Source of the DNA: Molanna angustata | Lineage: Eukaryota > Arthropoda > Insecta > Trichoptera > Molannidae | Assembly: GCA_963576475.1 (NCBI GenBank) | Contig: OY754981.1 | Location: 248,001-312,000 of the forward strand | Direction: 5' to 3' | Length of the DNA stretch: 64,000 bases | Shown: piece by piece, positions 33,381 through 43,270 of the stretch | Layout: each line of letters starts with the position of its first letter | Position numbering within the stretch: the first letter of the stretch is position 1 | Program-made: the position numbers and the translations under genes | The notes under the pieces: generated by a model | What the model was told of the DNA's origin: nothing | The model's input: the letters and a program-made list of their open reading frames with translations, nothing else | The model's database searches: none

Positions 33381-36065
33381 TTAAACTGTTGGGGTAGATG
33401 GGTTTTCCCCGCTTTTGTTCGCCTTAATGGCTTTTGACTGGCTTCTGGTGATTCGCCTCACGCTTAATGATGTATCTATTGTATTAATTTTATTTGTTTG
33501 GCGTTTAACATTTAATGGGTTTACTGTAATGGGATTTTTATTGCTGTCAATTTCTGAGGTATTTAATGAATGTTTTATAATGTTATTTTTATTTTTATTG
33601 TCGATTCTATTTTTATGTAAGATATTTTTCCAGGCCAGCGGGAGACGTACACCATCGTCTCGATTATTCACGACATTCTTCCTTTTGTAAATTTCGATTG
33701 CCTCTCTATAAATTCTTACTGTTTCTGTGTTAATACTTGCAACTACGCGTGCATTATCGAAATCGATTTGATGTCCTTCGTTCAGAGTATGTTGGACTAG
33801 TGAAGACGTTAATTTTTTATTGTTTGAATCCACTCTATGCTCCGCGACCCTGGCTGATATTTTTCTGTTACTTTTTCCCACGTATGTCTTGTCGCATGAT
33901 TTACATGGTATTTCGTATATGCCATGAGACTCTAGAGGGATTTTGTCTTTTACATTTCGCAGAAGGGTTGATATTTTATTTTCTGTTCTGAAGACTGTTC
34001 TAATATTATGTTGATTTAGAAGGCGACTGATTTTATCTGTGGTTCCTTTTATGTATGGTAAAAAAGCTGTAGCTAACGGTTTTTCAGAAATAGTTTTATC
34101 ATTTTTTATGACGTTTTTATTAGTTTGACGTTTGACTGCTTTATTTATAACAAAATTGGAGAAGCCATTACATTGCAGGGTTTTTTTGAGGTTATTTAAT
34201 TCATTTTGTTGGTGGTCGGAGTCGGTTATTTTTATAGCTCTGGAAACTAATGTATTAGCTACCGATGCAATTTGTGCCGGGTGATGGTTAGAGGATGCAT
34301 GTAGATATCTATCTGTATGTGTGGCTTTCCGGTAAACCGTATGACCAAGGCTACCGTCATCCTTCTTAATAACTAGGACGTCTAAAAATGGTATTTGATT
34401 ATTATTTTCTAATTCCATTGTAAATTTTATATCGCTGTGGAGCCCGTTTAAATAAATTAGAAATTTGTTTAGTTCCTCCAATCCGTGGGGCCATATTATG
34501 AACGTATCATCCACGTATCTAATCCAGAGTTTCGGTTTCAAATGTGATTTTTCTAAGGCGTCTATTTCAAATTTTGTCATAAAAAGATTTGCAACCGGCG
34601 GTGAAAGAGGCGAACCCATTGGTGCTCCTTTAATCTGTTTGTATATTTTATCGTCATAAATGAAAAATGTATTATTTAAGCAGTGTTCTATCAATTCAGT
34701 TATGTCTTTTGATGGTTCACAAATTTCTTTTACTGCGGAAAGTGCCTCATCGGTAGGTATGTTGGTAAACAGTGACACAATATCAAAACTAACAAGAATA
34801 TCTGTTTTCTCTAACTTTTGGTCTTCTATTATTTTAACGAAGTGTTCCGAGTTTTTAACGTAAGAGTTTGCTAGTTCTACATCCGGTTGCAAATATTTCG
34901 ATAGGTATTTTGAAAGCGATTGGAGGGGCGATCCTACTGAACTCACTATGGGCCTAAGTGGAACATTGTCTTTATGGATTTTTGGTAAACCATACAATTT
35001 GGGGAAGCGGGATGATTTTTCGCGCGGTATCAATGATTTCTTTAAGTCTTCGTTTAGTTTTGATGCTATTATTTTAGATTTTGTTGTTTTTTCTAGGTAT
35101 GTAATTGGATTTTTGTTATGAAGTTTGTATGCCGGATCATTTAATATATTAGTCATTTTAGAGTGATATTCTTCGCTTTTCATAATCACTGTGGCATTGC
35201 CTTTATCCGCTGGAAGTATAATTATATCTGTATTTGAACGTAATTCTTTGAGAGCTCGGGCTTCGTTTCTTGTAATATTACTTTTAGGTGGAAGTGACTT
35301 TCTAAGAATGTGGCATGTTTCTTGGCGAATAGTTTCAGCCATATTTTCGTTTAATTTATGTAACGCGGATTCTATTCCTGTAATGATCTCTTCATTAGGT
35401 ATTTTGGGTGGTACTACGCCGAAATTAAATCCTTTAGACAAAACCGAAGTCATGTCGTCATCTAGTTGGAAATCAGTTAAATTATGAATCAGTTTACTCG
35501 AATCTAGTGTCGGTTGGGGTTTCTGTATTTTATTTTGAAAACGATTGAATTTATTAATTTGCCGGTCGGTATTTATTTGCGTATTATTTTGAATTCGGAG
35601 CACAATGACATTATCTAACATGTCCCATAACAATGGGTGTAAAGTATTAGCAAGTTTTAAATGAATTTTAAATATTTCTTTACCTATATAATCTAGTTTA
35701 AAACGAATATTTTTAATTTCATCTCTGATTAACGCAAAACTAGTATTATTAAGGATTTGACTCACCGAATGTCTGCTTACTTGTCGGCTTACTCGAAAAC
35801 TAACAGGCACTACTTTTTTATCACGACACCGACTGAGAAACGCGAGATCACACAGAAGCTTTGCATGTTTACACTTTAACTTTTCAAACTTCTTTGTATC
35901 ACGAAAAAATTCCTCCCCGTAGAGGTTAATAATGTTACTAGAAAGGTTTTCACGGGTATTTGAAAATATGAAATTATTATTATCTTTGGGGTTATCCCGC
36001 GTCAAAATCAGATCCTTGGAAGGATCTTTCGTCAACCGACGTTTCGCCTGGATCACACCAGGCAT
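33381..36065 (-). CDS. PLE1 polyprotein: reverse transcriptase plus GIY-YIG endonuclease, 894 aa
   Basis: Single uninterrupted ORF of a Penelope-like retroelement; the enzyme copies element RNA into DNA at a nicked target. Residues 60-160 form the family's N-terminal region (LLCDLAFLSRCRDKKVVP). The RT spans about 270-620: FPKLYGLPKIHK at 354-365, motif A SFDIVSLF with Asp428, motif B GAPMGSPLSPP at 480-490, and motif C YVDD at 517-520. The GIY-YIG nuclease spans about 710-800: GIY 715-717, the CxxC pair Cys721/Cys724 typical of the family, YVG 728-730, Arg739 and probable catalytic Glu788. The tail is basic and Asn-rich. All catalytic residues are present and there are no frameshifts. The ATG at 36065 is the only Met before residue 149, but it lies inside the hammerhead motif, so the true start or use of this ATG is uncertain. 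Confidence 0.95.
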   Translation of the reverse strand: MPGVIQAKRRLTKDPSKDLILTRDNPKDNNNFIFSNTRENLSSNIINLYGEEFFRDTKKFEKLKCKHAKLLCDLAFLSRCRDKKVVPVSFRVSRQVSRHSVSQILNNTSFALIRDEIKNIRFKLDYIGKEIFKIHLKLANTLHPLLWDMLDNVIVLRIQNNTQINTDRQINKFNRFQNKIQKPQPTLDSSKLIHNLTDFQLDDDMTSVLSKGFNFGVVPPKIPNEEIITGIESALHKLNENMAETIRQETCHILRKSLPPKSNITRNEARALKELRSNTDIIILPADKGNATVIMKSEEYHSKMTNILNDPAYKLHNKNPITYLEKTTKSKIIASKLNEDLKKSLIPREKSSRFPKLYGLPKIHKDNVPLRPIVSSVGSPLQSLSKYLSKYLQPDVELANSYVKNSEHFVKIIEDQKLEKTDILVSFDIVSLFTNIPTDEALSAVKEICEPSKDITELIEHCLNNTFFIYDDKIYKQIKGAPMGSPLSPPVANLFMTKFEIDALEKSHLKPKLWIRYVDDTFIIWPHGLEELNKFLIYLNGLHSDIKFTMELENNNQIPFLDVLVIKKDDGSLGHTVYRKATHTDRYLHASSNHHPAQIASVANTLVSRAIKITDSDHQQNELNNLKKTLQCNGFSNFVINKAVKRQTNKNVIKNDKTISEKPLATAFLPYIKGTTDKISRLLNQHNIRTVFRTENKISTLLRNVKDKIPLESHGIYEIPCKSCDKTYVGKSNRKISARVAEHRVDSNNKKLTSSLVQHTLNEGHQIDFDNARVVASINTETVRIYREAIEIYKRKNVVNNRDDGVRLPLAWKNILHKNRIDNKNKNNIIKHSLNTSEIDSNKNPITVNPLNVKRQTNKINTIDTSLSVRRITRSQSKAIKANKSGENPSTPTV

Positions 36066-36165
36066 CTTCAGGGCCTTGTTGATAGATTCTCGCTTCGTGT
36101 GTCAGTGCAAGCACGTCCGTTCGAGCCGAGAACCTAGCACCAAGTGAAGATTGGAAAGTTAAAGT
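35934..36165 (-). promoter_or_regulatory. PLE1 internal pseudo-LTR
   Basis: It is repeated as 33149-33380 and, in part, inverted at 37495-37680 and in the 48.5-49.1 kb mini-copy. It lies between the end of the upstream truncated ORF and the full ORF, overlapping the first codons of the latter. In Penelope-like elements this region is the place for promoter and 5' leader. Here it contains a hammerhead motif; I see no clear promoter consensus. Confidence 0.7.
36032..36082 (-). ncRNA. Hammerhead ribozyme motif overlapping the PLE1 start codon
   Basis: Same sequence as 33247-33297. The AUG of the 894-codon ORF follows the core directly (CUGAAG-AUG) and the predicted cut after C17 (36038) is 28 nt downstream of its A, within codon 10. 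Confidence 0.78.
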
Positions 36166-37496
36166 TTAAACTGTTGGGGTAGATGGGTTTTCCCCGCTTT
36201 TGTTCGCCTTAATGGCTTTTGACTGGCTTCTGGTGATTCGCCTCACGCTTAATGATGTATCTATTGTATTAATTTTATTTGTTTGGCGTTTAACATTTAA
36301 TGGGTTTACTGTAATGGGATTTTTATTGCTGTCAATTTCTGAGGTATTTAATGAATGTTTTATAATGTTATTTTTATTTTTATTGTCGATTCTATTTTTA
36401 TGTAAGATATTTTTCCAGGCCAGCGGGAGACGTACACCATCGTCTCGATTATTCACGACATTCTTCCTTTTGTAAATTTCGATTGCCTCTCTATAAATTC
36501 TTACTGTTTCTGTGTTAATACTTGCAACTACGCGTGCATTATCGAAATCGATTTGATGTCCTTCGTTCAGAGTATGTTGGACTAGTGAAGACGTTAATTT
36601 TTTATTGTTTGAATCCACTCTATGCTCCGCGACCCTGGCTGATATTTTTCTGTTACTTTTTCCCACGTATGTCTTGTCGCATGATTTACATGGTATTTCG
36701 TATATGCCATGAGACTCTAGAGGGATTTTGTCTTTTACATTTCGCAGAAGGGTTGATATTTTATTTTCTGTTCTGAAGACTGTTCTAATATTATGTTGAT
36801 TTAGAAGGCGACTGATTTTATCTGTGGTTCCTTTTATGTATGGTAAAAAAGCTGTAGCTAACGGTTTTTCAGAAATAGTTTTATCATTTTTTATGACGTT
36901 TTTATTAGTTTGACGTTTGACTGCTTTATTTATAACAAAATTGGAGAAGCCATTACATTGCAGGGTTTTTTTGAGGTTATTTAATTCATTTTGTTGGTGG
37001 TCGGAGTCGGTTATTTTTATAGCTCTGGAAACTAATGTATTAGCTACCGATGCAATTTGTGCCGGGTGATGGTTAGAGGATGCATGTAGATATCTATCTG
37101 TATGTGTGGCTTTCCGGTAAACCGTATGACCAAGGCTACCGTCATCCTTCTTAATAACTAGGACGTCTAAAAATGGTATTTGATTATTATTTTCTAATTC
37201 CATTGTAAATTTTATATCGCTGTGGAGCCCGTTTAAATAAATTAGAAATTTGTTTAGTTCCTCCAATCCGTGGGGCCATATTATGAACGTATCATCCACG
37301 TATCTAATCCAGAGTTTCGGTTTCAAATGTGATTTTTCTAAGGCGTCTATTTCAAATTTTGTCATAAAAAGATTTGCAACCGGCGGTGAAAGAGGCGAAC
37401 CCATTGGTGCTCCTTTAATCTGTTTGTATATTTTATCGTCATAAATGAAAAATGTATTATTTAAGCAGTGTTCTATCAATTCAGTTATGTCTTTCC
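36166..37496 (-). pseudogene. PLE1 partial copy: C-terminal half of RT plus GIY-YIG
   Basis: The frame is open for about 440 codons and identical to residues from about 453 of the full ORF to its end. It keeps motif B, YVDD and the whole endonuclease, but lacks motif A with the first catalytic Asp, so it cannot be an active RT. Its 5' end is joined at 37494 to an inverted pseudo-LTR fragment through CTTTCCAATC. Position upstream of the full unit is the usual tandem arrangement. The endonuclease alone could still be made if translation started internally; no good start codon is seen. Confidence 0.9.
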
Positions 37497-37566
37497 AATC
37501 TTCACTTGGTGCTAGGTTCTCGGCTCGAACGGACGTGCTTGCACTGACACACGAAGCGAGAATCTA

Positions 37567-37617
37567 TCAACAAGGCCCTGAAGATGCCTGGTGTGATCCA
37601 GGCGAAACGTCGGTTGA
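37567..37617 (+). ncRNA. Hammerhead ribozyme motif in the inverted PLE1 end
   Basis: Plus-strand copy of the PLE1 motif: CUGAAGA core, GCCUGG/CCAGGC helix II, ACGU and C17 at 37611. It is opposite in orientation to the two motifs at 36032 and 33247. Confidence 0.75.
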
Positions 37618-37674
37618 CGAAAGATCCTTCCAAGGATCTGATTTTGACGCGGGATAACCCCAAAGATAATAATA

Positions 37675-37853
<179 letters not shown>

Positions 37854-37979
37854 ATTGAATTGACATTTACCGTGTAGGTTTGTATGTTGTGGATGTATTT
37901 TCATTCGCCAAGTAAAATAAAACCTATTTTTTATGTATTTAAATTTAAAGATATAACTTTGTATTAACCACGTTTTTTG

Positions 37980-38038
37980 GTTGAAACGATGCGACCGATT
38001 TCGGAACTAACCGTTCCCTCATCAGGCTAACTTTCAAC
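37980..38038 (-). ncRNA. Hammerhead ribozyme motif, PLE2 left arm
   Basis: Minus strand: helix I pairs GUUGAAA with UUUCAAC and GC with GC across internal loops. The core is CUGAUGA, helix II is GGAAC/GUUCC, then GAA. Helix III strand AUCGGU (one G-U pair in a dimer) is followed by C17. The right arm has ACCGGU instead. Confidence 0.82.
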
Positions 38039-38172
38039 TGAAACAGAATGTGACGACGTGCTTACAAGAAATCTATGGGGGCGGAGGTAGAGGTAGGGTG
38101 GGGGTACTTAGGGTTGGGTCTTGTGCAGGGTGGGTCCGATTAGCTGAAGGATTAGAAGTAAAAGGAAACATA

Positions 38173-38598
38173 TTATAATGGACTGAAAGATAAATTTAAC
38201 TGATTGTTTATTATGTTCTGTTTTGAATTAATACACTTTTTAATTTCTAGCGACTCTAAATTATCAAGACGGAGACCTACTTTGTTGACGTGTAAAATTT
38301 TTGTTCCCGATTGCATATTAAATTGATGATCATTAAGTACTAAGTGTTCTGCGAATTCCGAAAAATTATCATTGTTTATACATCTTATATGTTCTTTTAC
38401 TCTAGTCTCAAATTTCCGTCCTGTTTTTCCTATGTAGACTGCAGAGCAGTCTCCACATGTCAGTTGGTATACGCCGGAGTTTTCCATTTTATTATCTTTA
38501 TCTTTGGAATTCATTAAACTTTTTCCAATATTATTGTCAGTGTAAAATGCCGGTCTTATGTCTTTTGGTAAGAAATTTGAGACTAATAGAAATATCAA
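38173..38598 (-). pseudogene. PLE2 GIY-YIG endonuclease domain, truncated ORF
   Basis: A 141-codon frame. LPKDIRPAFYTDNNIGK is the linker found before the nuclease in this group. It is followed by GVYQLTCGDCSAVYIGKTGR (GIY-YIG with CxxC), FETRVKEH, FAEHL and LDNLESLEIKKCINS, ending SFSPL. The RT half is missing, so this is the 3' end of a 5'-truncated element. The frame is intact. It is the same subfamily as PLE4 at 61.4 kb and different from PLE1 (CGDC against CKSC). Confidence 0.88.
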
Positions 38599-38783
38599 AA
38601 CAGAACATAATAAACAATCAGTTAAATTTATCTTTCAGTTCATTATTAAATATATTTCCTTTTACTTCTAATCATTGACCAATCGGACCCACCCTGCACA
38701 AGACCCAACCCTAAGTACCCCCACCCTACCTCTACCTCCGCCCCCATAGATTTCTTGTAACCACGTCGTCACATTCTGTTTCA

Positions 38784-38842
38784 GTTGAAAGTTAGCCTGA
38801 TGAGGGAACGGTTAGTTCCGAAACCGGTCGCATCGTTTCAAC
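38784..38842 (+). ncRNA. Hammerhead ribozyme motif, PLE2 right arm
   Basis: Plus strand: GUUGAAA...UUUCAAC and GC/GC helix I, CUGAUGA, GGAAC/GUUCC helix II, GAA, palindromic ACCGGU, C17 at 38829. All consensus core positions are present. Confidence 0.88.
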
Positions 38843-38881
38843 CAAAAAACGTGGTTAATACAAAGTTATATCTTTAAATTT

Positions 38882-39689
38882 AATTTGTTAAATATGAACC
38901 ACAAAGTTAACATTCAAACATTTGAAAATATTTTTTATGTGACTAAATTTTTAAACAAAATACATATGTAGATATTTTTTAATGAATCTTGATACTAGTA
39001 ATGTGAATAATAAATTAAATTTAAAATTCAGAAGTATCTATTGATATACAAATTTGACAGTTAGCTCTGTATGCTCCAATAATTGACTACACTCATTGTT
39101 AGTTAACATAACGTAAGCGTTAAAAGTACAGTTTTTTTCATATACTATATAACGTCTATTTGCACGCATGTTATAATTAATACGAGTATCTACTACTATA
39201 ATATGCATTTTTTTTTCTTTCACAATTTAACGCACAACTGCCCGTCAGAACTGATTTTCAAATTATGCAAGTGTCGCATTGAATTAAAAAGCTTTATTGT
39301 GAATCCTACACCAATATTTAACAGAAATATGACAATTTTATTTATAACTAAATTTATTATTAAAAAAAAAATATAACAATAGGCGCAAAATTAAACAATA
39401 GTTATTTATTTTGTTACCATATATTATTATTAGGTATACAATTCAACAAGTTCAGACTTATGTATACTGAACTCTCCTTTACATAATTTTGTCTACATCT
39501 TTAAATACCTAAAATCAATATGGAATATATTCATTTAAGTTTGGGATGTACATATATTATGACACAATCGTTTCAAATTTTTATAATTTTTAAATGCATT
39601 TTTGTGGAGCCAATTTCTATTGTAAACATTCTTGTTGCAAAAATAAAAAAAAAAACTATGAATAAGGGGAACATTAATAATTGTAAAAA
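38882..39689. other. AT-rich stretch without recognised gene
   Basis: Nothing recognisable on either strand. Confidence 0.5.
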
Positions 39690-40095
39690 TTAAGAAGAAT
39701 TCGTATTAGAACGATGTATGACAGGGTAAGAAATGAGGACACAAGAAAAGAATGTAAGGTGAAGAAAAATGTAATTAATAGGATGATAGTTAACACATTG
39801 AGATAATGTGGCCACTTGGGAAGAACGACTAACGAAGAAAATATACAAAGCTGACAGAAACGGAATAAGAGATCGGTGACGCTCAAGAAAACGATGACAC
39901 GACTCAAAGAACGATATTCTGAAAGACGGAAATGTAAGAAACATGAACAACAGACGAACATGTATCAGACGATTCATGAATGTTTACGAGGCGATCAATG
40001 TGTGTCGAGATAGAGAAATGTGGCGTTCGGTTCTATCTATCCTTATTGAGCCTACCCCTTGAGGGACATGGCGTGATGGTATGTATGTAAAATAA
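39690..40095 (+). pseudogene. LINE-A 3' end, longest copy, frameshifted
   Basis: It begins with the RT-tail block RVRNEDTRKECKVKKNV, then follows LINE-A through GRTT-NEENIQS, MNN-RRTCIRRFM and MWRSVLS with several frame changes and stops. It ends GGGACATGGCGTGATGG-(TATG)n. There is an insertion (TATCCTTATTGAG) near the tail. Confidence 0.75.
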
Positions 40096-41187
40096 TTTTA
40101 ACTGTATTATTAAAAGCAACTTACATTAATTTCAGTCATTTTGTTCTCTTAATTGTTCAATATTTAAATGGTAGATATCTCAACGGTGTTAATTATTCCA
40201 TTAGACAGACGTTTGTTTAAATATAATAATAATTATATGTTAGAATAAATCTGTTGGTAAAAGTTGTGTGATTGATATCGCCTTTTATATTTAACACTTC
40301 TTGACACGAATCATCCTTTGTTTATTTTACTATCCACTACTATGTATTGACGGAGAGATACCATTTACAATTATTTATTTATAATTTATTAAAATTATTT
40401 TTGCAAACTTTGTGATATTCCATATTAACTAGTTGCATGTAACACATGAGATCCAACTGTCGATAGCGATAGTATGTATAGTTGAAGAATATGTACCAAA
40501 CTATAAACCCATAAATACAAATTATTGAATATTTTCAGATATTTTGTTTTCTATACAACATATGTAGGTATGTATGTCAAGATAGGATAGTATGGAGGAA
40601 GATCCTTTTTCCTACCCAGAATATGCAAATAGCATGATGGTATGTATGTATGTTTGGAGATGAAGTATCAAACTATTAAGTCTTATTACATATTGTGTAT
40701 AGGCGACTGCCATACAAAATGTATGAAGCGATGTCGTCACTAAATTCAATTTTTAAAAAAATTGTTAAAAAAAAATTGAGATCTTCTACTACAATGTTAA
40801 TATTTTTTATAGAAAATTAATTTATCTAGTTGGGGTGTTTCGGCTTTTTTCGATAATTGTAAAAGTTTTGGAAATATAGGCAGTTAAACTCATAAATTTA
40901 TCATAAAAAAAATATTTTTCTTAATAAAAAATGTTTGAGAAACCCTGGAATTTTTTTGTAAAAACTGATTTGAGATTTTGTATTTGTCTATGTTTGTACC
41001 AATTTTCAGAGTTTCGTTTATGGTTTCTGAGATATATGGAAAAATAAAATAAAAATTCAAAAGTTGATAACCCCTGACTGAAACAAAAATTCAAAATTCC
41101 GAGTATAAAAGTTTTGTAGGCCTGTAACTGTTTATATATTCTGAAATTTTAGGCTCTGTAAATTGAGCGGATCAAAAGTTATAAGGG
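40096..41187. other. AT-rich stretch; LINE-A tail remnant at 40590-40655
   Basis: The remnant reads CCTACCCAGAATATGCAAAT, then AGCATGATGG-(TATG)n, matching the LINE-A extreme 3' end. No gene is seen elsewhere. Confidence 0.5.
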
Positions 41188-41250
41188 GGGGGGACACACA
41201 GACACACACACAGACACACAGACACACAGACACACACACAGACACACGAA
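41188..41250. repeat. G-run and (ACACAG)n microsatellite
   Basis: Nine G residues are followed by an irregular ACACACAGACACACAG array. Confidence 0.9.
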
Positions 41251-41989
41251 ATGTTCTACTCCGAATTCTGAGTAAATCCGTGTATGGAACATATATGCTG
41301 CGAAGCCTCTAAGTTGGTGTTTTTTGACTTCAAAGTTGGAAAAGCCGTGAAAAAAGTAGACCTCTCCATACAATTCTCGCGTATTCTGGCTTGATACATT
41401 GTCGATATGTTAAGAGAACAAAGTTCTCCTGAACAAATCGACAGTTGGATAACAAAATATTTTTGTATTTTTATACTAAAAATGAACTGTATAAAGCGTT
41501 GTATTTATTTTTTTAAATAAATGTGAAGTGGAACATACAAAGTTTTTTACCGTTCATTTTTAGTTAGTAAATACTAAAATATTTTGCTATTTACTTCTAT
41601 CAAATTTCCAAAATTCTAATGCAAGGTATATATTGTATGTTTCGTTCTTTCGATTTTGTGCGTAGGTATATCGTAATTATATGATGTGTTATATCGTAAT
41701 TTTATTTTCAATTAATTATTATAGTTAAACATTTTTTTTAACATTTCACGAGTGGCGTGTTTTTTGCCAAAAAGCAAGAAAAGAAACGAGAATTGTTGCC
41801 TTATAAAAATGGAATATTGGGAATTAAACCCAGGCATCAGAATATAAGTCAAATAACTAAATATTTGACATCGTATGACAGAAATATAATTGAAGTATAC
41901 GGACAGAAATTACTACACGACAAAGGAATTGTGAACGATATTCTGACTATGGAAATTGTAAGAAACATAAATAATGAGTGATGACAAAA
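41251..41989. other. AT-rich stretch without recognised gene
   Basis: A 74-codon frame at 41757-41981 (lysine-rich, LPYKNGILGIKPRHQNIS) lies directly upstream of LINE-A remains but does not match the family tail. It is unidentified. Confidence 0.4.
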
Positions 41990-42250
41990 AATAATATAAG
42001 GCTGATAAAAGTAGAGCTCTGTAAAGGAAAAGTTGACACGATCACATAAATGGAATTATGTAGGATCAAGATGTTAGAAGTAAGAATAATAGAAAACCGT
42101 AATGACGTATTGGTATGGTAAAAAGCATAATAATAATAATCTATCATAAGGCCATGTATGAATACGTACTATAATGTCATTATTAATTAATTGTGGTGGT
42201 TGGTTCTTTCTGCAAACCCCACAAGAGACATTGTGTGATTGTAATGTGTA
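41990..42250 (+). pseudogene. LINE-A 3' end, strongly decayed
   Basis: AAGTTGACACGATCACATAA corresponds to the WHDHVNEI codons, and GGTTCTTTCTGCAAACCCC plus AGAGACATTGTGTGATTG to the 3' end. Frames are lost. Confidence 0.6.
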
Positions 42251-42829
42251 CATTCTGTTTTTTTTATCAGTCAGTAATTTAACATTGTTGTGTTTTGTTT
42301 CAGGTAATTGGATGGATCCAAGTCTTGATTTATATTTCATCATAGGTAAGTCCTATTCACTTTATTTTATTCACGACAATCTCTTGTACCTATTTGATTG
42401 ATAGGTGTTTGGTGTTAAAGTTAAACAAGGTATTCATGATATGACACCTTTATTCAATCATATAAAACCGTGATTTTATTTTACCACGGATTGTTTTTAC
42501 CAATTTCTTACACAACGTAACACGTATTTTCACTTTTCCTTGAAATATATATGTATTATACATAGATTCTACGTTTGTTACTTCTGCCACTAACTTATTT
42601 GTAGGTTGCCACTAACTTATAATTTATATAGCGCAGTTTTATGACACTAAGATCATTTCTAAGGCGCTCTTCCTGAATTGTTGACACAGCGGAGTCAAAC
42701 AAATAACTGAAAACCTCAAGTCGCAATTAGGGATTGCATTTGCTAGATCCCGCATCCAGCAATCCAGCTGGATCCAACACTGCGAATCCGCAATTAATAA
42801 ATTTTCCAAATTATGGTGTTAAAGTCTTA
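42251..42829. other. Stretch without recognised gene
   Basis: Nothing recognisable. GATCCAGCAATTTTCTAG near 43285 and CCGCATCCAGCAATCCAGC near 42750 suggest an old split repeat. Confidence 0.4.
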
Positions 42830-42985
42830 CTTACTCAGCCTCTTGAGTCCAGTATTGGACAAAGGTCTCCCGCTTGGACTTCCACTGGTCTCTATCCTGT
42901 GCCATTATGGAACTGCCACTTTTTTATGTCATCGGACCATCTGGTCTGGTCTGTTAAAAGTCTACGTTGTTTTAATAATATATTA
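42830..42985 (-). pseudogene. LINE C-terminal tail
   Basis: Minus-strand frames give TRWSDDIKKW, then DRDQWKSKRETFVQYWTQEA with frame changes. This is the usual 'RW.DDI..........QDR..W....E.FVQ.WT' ending of insect LINEs. It resembles the tail at 57800 but is shorter. Confidence 0.7.
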
Positions 42986-43149
42986 AGATTCTATGTAGAA
43001 TTGTAAAAACTCTTACAATGAATTTTTATAATTTTGTAAATAAGTTTATAGTACGAGGATGTATTATTTTCCAAGTAAGAGAAAAAGAAGAAATGGTAAA
43101 AAACATTTACTAAGTATATTATTTTAATTCTTAGAGATTTATACACTTC

Positions 43150-43270
43150 ACTACATTTCGTCACGCCATGTCCCTCGCGAGATAACCGAGCGCCATATTT
43201 TTCTATCTAGATAGCCATCCATCACTTCACCGACAGTCATACATCGTCTCATACATGGTTGTCTGTTATA
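43150..43270 (-). pseudogene. LINE-A 3' end, short
   Basis: Plus strand TTCGTCACGCCATGTCCCTC, GAGCGCCATATTTTTCTATC and CATACATCGTCTCATACATG match LINE-A in antisense. Confidence 0.7.

Larger units (their letters stand above)
37941..38881 (-). mobile_element. Penelope-like fragment PLE2 built as an inverted repeat
   Basis: Two arms of about 290 bp (37941-38229 and 38597-38881) are near-exact reverse complements, running from AAATTTAAAGATATAACTTT to the end of the ORF. Between them is the GIY-YIG part of the ORF. Each arm holds the C-terminal codons, the non-coding tail and a hammerhead motif. A 5'-truncated copy joined to an inverted terminal piece is a frequent product of Penelope-like integration. 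Confidence 0.9.

Noticed and set aside
33415..35487. Plus-strand ORFs of 64-98 codons across the PLE1 element
   Set aside because: They are antisense shadows of the RT/GIY-YIG ORF and recur identically in the partial copy.
36166..37496. A second complete Penelope-like gene
   Set aside because: It lacks RT motif A and the N-terminal half; it is the truncated partner in a tandem array.
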